Source: Anoplopoma fimbria
Lineage: Eukaryota > Chordata > Actinopteri > Perciformes > Anoplopomatidae
NCBI RefSeq assembly: GCF_027596085.1
Contig: NC_072452.1
Location: 7,012,790-7,076,789, forward strand
Direction of reading: 5' to 3'
DNA length: 64,000 bases
Made by a program: the position numbers and the translations under genes. The first letter of the stretch is position 1. Each line of letters begins with the position of its first letter. Positions 62,704 to 64,000 of the stretch are shown piece after piece. The notes beneath the pieces are model-generated. The model did no database searches. It was not told the origin of the DNA and saw only the letters and a list, made by a program, of their open reading frames with translations.

Positions 62704-64000
62704 TTTATTGCTAAATAGCAAACATTAGCATGCTAACACACTAAGCTTAGAAATTAAACATGGTAAACATTACAACTGCTAAAAAGCAGCACGTTAGCAC
62801 TATTATAGTTAGTCACTATTAATGTTAGCACAGTGATGTTAATATTTAGATCAAAACACAGCTGGTTGGAGCTAAATGGCGTATTTGCATTCTACCACAG
62901 CTGCTGACATGGCTGCAGAATATTTAGACTAAAAATCTAACTTTATTAAGACCTTCTCTCACAAAGTGTCAAACATCATGCTAATAAAGCTTTTGATTCT
63001 CCTTTTTATCCTCTATCTCCTTTATCTCCTGCTCATTTGGATAGAAACAAAGTAAATTGATTCATTGGTTAATTGATTGAACTAGACTGAGCTGTAACAA
63101 GAGAGCTGGATAGAGGTGGTGGAGAAAAAAAGAAATAAAAAAAAAAAACAAAGCGAGGGAAACATGAGAGGGGAGCGAGAACAAAAAGAGAGTTCAAAAT
63201 GGTTTGCAATGAAAGAGAGACAAGAGACAGGTGTCCTGTGTGAAGCATAAAGTGTCCCTGTGCTAAAACAACTAGCGAACAGAATAAAAGCAGCTTGGCA
63301 GGACTAAGGTATGCATTCATGCATTCCTGCCGGGTCTATCCCTTTTTACAGCTAATCCTCGCTCCTGTGTCTCTCCGCAATAAAGAAAAAAAAAGGCCAG
63401 CAAGAGGGATGGATGTCCCGAGGAGAGCAGCCTTTTATTCAACAATAGATGAATGGGACATGAATAGGGCATGACAGTTGGCAGAACACTGGCAGGCACA
63501 CAGGCGGGCCGACGAGCAGGCTGACTGGCAGGCCGGCGGGCAGATGAACAGGCAGGTCCTTCTGATGCTAATTACTGCATAGCGCCTCTCAGAGTCTGAT
63601 GCAACGCGGCGACAGAAAGCGGCGCTCAGGTCAGCCGCGAGGACGGGTGACGGGATGCCGGAGACAGGGGGGGGAGAGACAAGACGATACGAGAGGACCG
63701 TGTCCATAGAGGAGGTTGGCGGCGTCAAGTTACAGCTGCTGATGCAAGAAAGAAGAAAAAAAACCTCCTTGCATCTCTCTTTCTCTCTCTCTTTCCTTCT
63801 GTCTCAGCAGTGGAGCACAACACTACAGCTCCAGTAAAATCAGAGGGGCGGTTCGAGGCATTTTTTGGGAGTCCCGCGGAAACCAGACGGATCGCATGGT
63901 GACTGGGGCTCCTCCAGGCCTCCCCGGCTGCTGAGATTACTGCTGTCAATCAATGTGCTCCACCGGCACCGTGAGCCCCGCGTATCTCAGCACAAAACCT

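Larger units (their letters stand above)
62250..62935 (+). repeat. dispersed teleost repeat, split by an insertion
   Basis: The left half has TATGGGATGGATGGTTGTAA and TTTCTGACCAAATACCTGCA. The right half has CAAACATTAGCATGCTAACA and CATGGTAAACATTACAACTG. Both belong, in this order, to a widespread fish repeat I recall. The 62475-62703 insertion separates them. Confidence 0.6.
61225..64000 (-). other. tenm1 intron upstream of w1 (partial)
   Basis: 2.8 kb. It contains a nested repeat (about 62250-62935 with an insertion at 62475-62703). I looked for a preceding teneurin exon on the minus strand and found none. The GC-rich end (63480-63960) has short open frames without recognisable protein. 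Confidence 0.75.

Noticed and set aside
63435..63728. An upstream teneurin exon near the right end
   Set aside because: The Cys-rich frame there does not resemble any teneurin segment and lacks paired splice sites in a phase matching w1.

Overview
The window is vertebrate, almost certainly a ray-finned (probably percomorph) fish. It is one stretch of a large multi-exon gene on the minus strand, with GT..AG introns, many long CA/TG microsatellites, and several dispersed repeats that I recognise from memory as common in teleost genomes. I see no prokaryotic gene, no complete second protein-coding gene and no RNA gene.

The gene is a teneurin, best matched to TENM1 (teneurin-1, a type II transmembrane synaptic adhesion receptor). 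Twenty exons (w1-w20 in transcript order, 61224 down to 643) can be placed. They carry consensus-like acceptors and donors, their phases join without a break, and they add up to 3348 nt (1116 codons). The window starts in the extracellular juxtamembrane segment (w1-w2), runs through all eight EGF repeats (w3-w8), the Cys-rich region (w8-w9), the transthyretin-like and FN-plug domains (w9-w13), and most of the NHL propeller (w14-w20). The cytoplasmic domain, the membrane segment, and the YD shell with its C-terminal domains lie outside the window. Two microexons too short for ORF calling are present: a 30-nt exon between EGF7 and EGF8, and a 21-nt exon in the NHL domain. Both correspond to the two known alternatively spliced teneurin inserts that tune partner binding.

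Layout: 1-7400 holds the last NHL exons, with a TTAA-flanked MITE-like element, a LINE 3' end and microsatellites in the introns. 7379-24783 is a 17.4-kb intron with a decayed hAT transposase (about 21.7-23.3 kb). 24.8-42.4 kb holds the NHL start, FN-plug, TTR and Cys-rich exons. 46.0-53.6 kb holds the EGF exons. 58.5-61.2 kb holds the juxtamembrane exons. 61.2-64.0 kb is intron with a nested repeat.

I found no undescribed multi-gene system. The most interesting items are the two microexons and the UG/CA repeats beside regulated splice sites, the hAT fossil, three copies of one unclassified dispersed element, and a nested repeat insertion. Family assignments rest on recognition of conserved peptides and remembered repeat consensus sequences, not on a database search.
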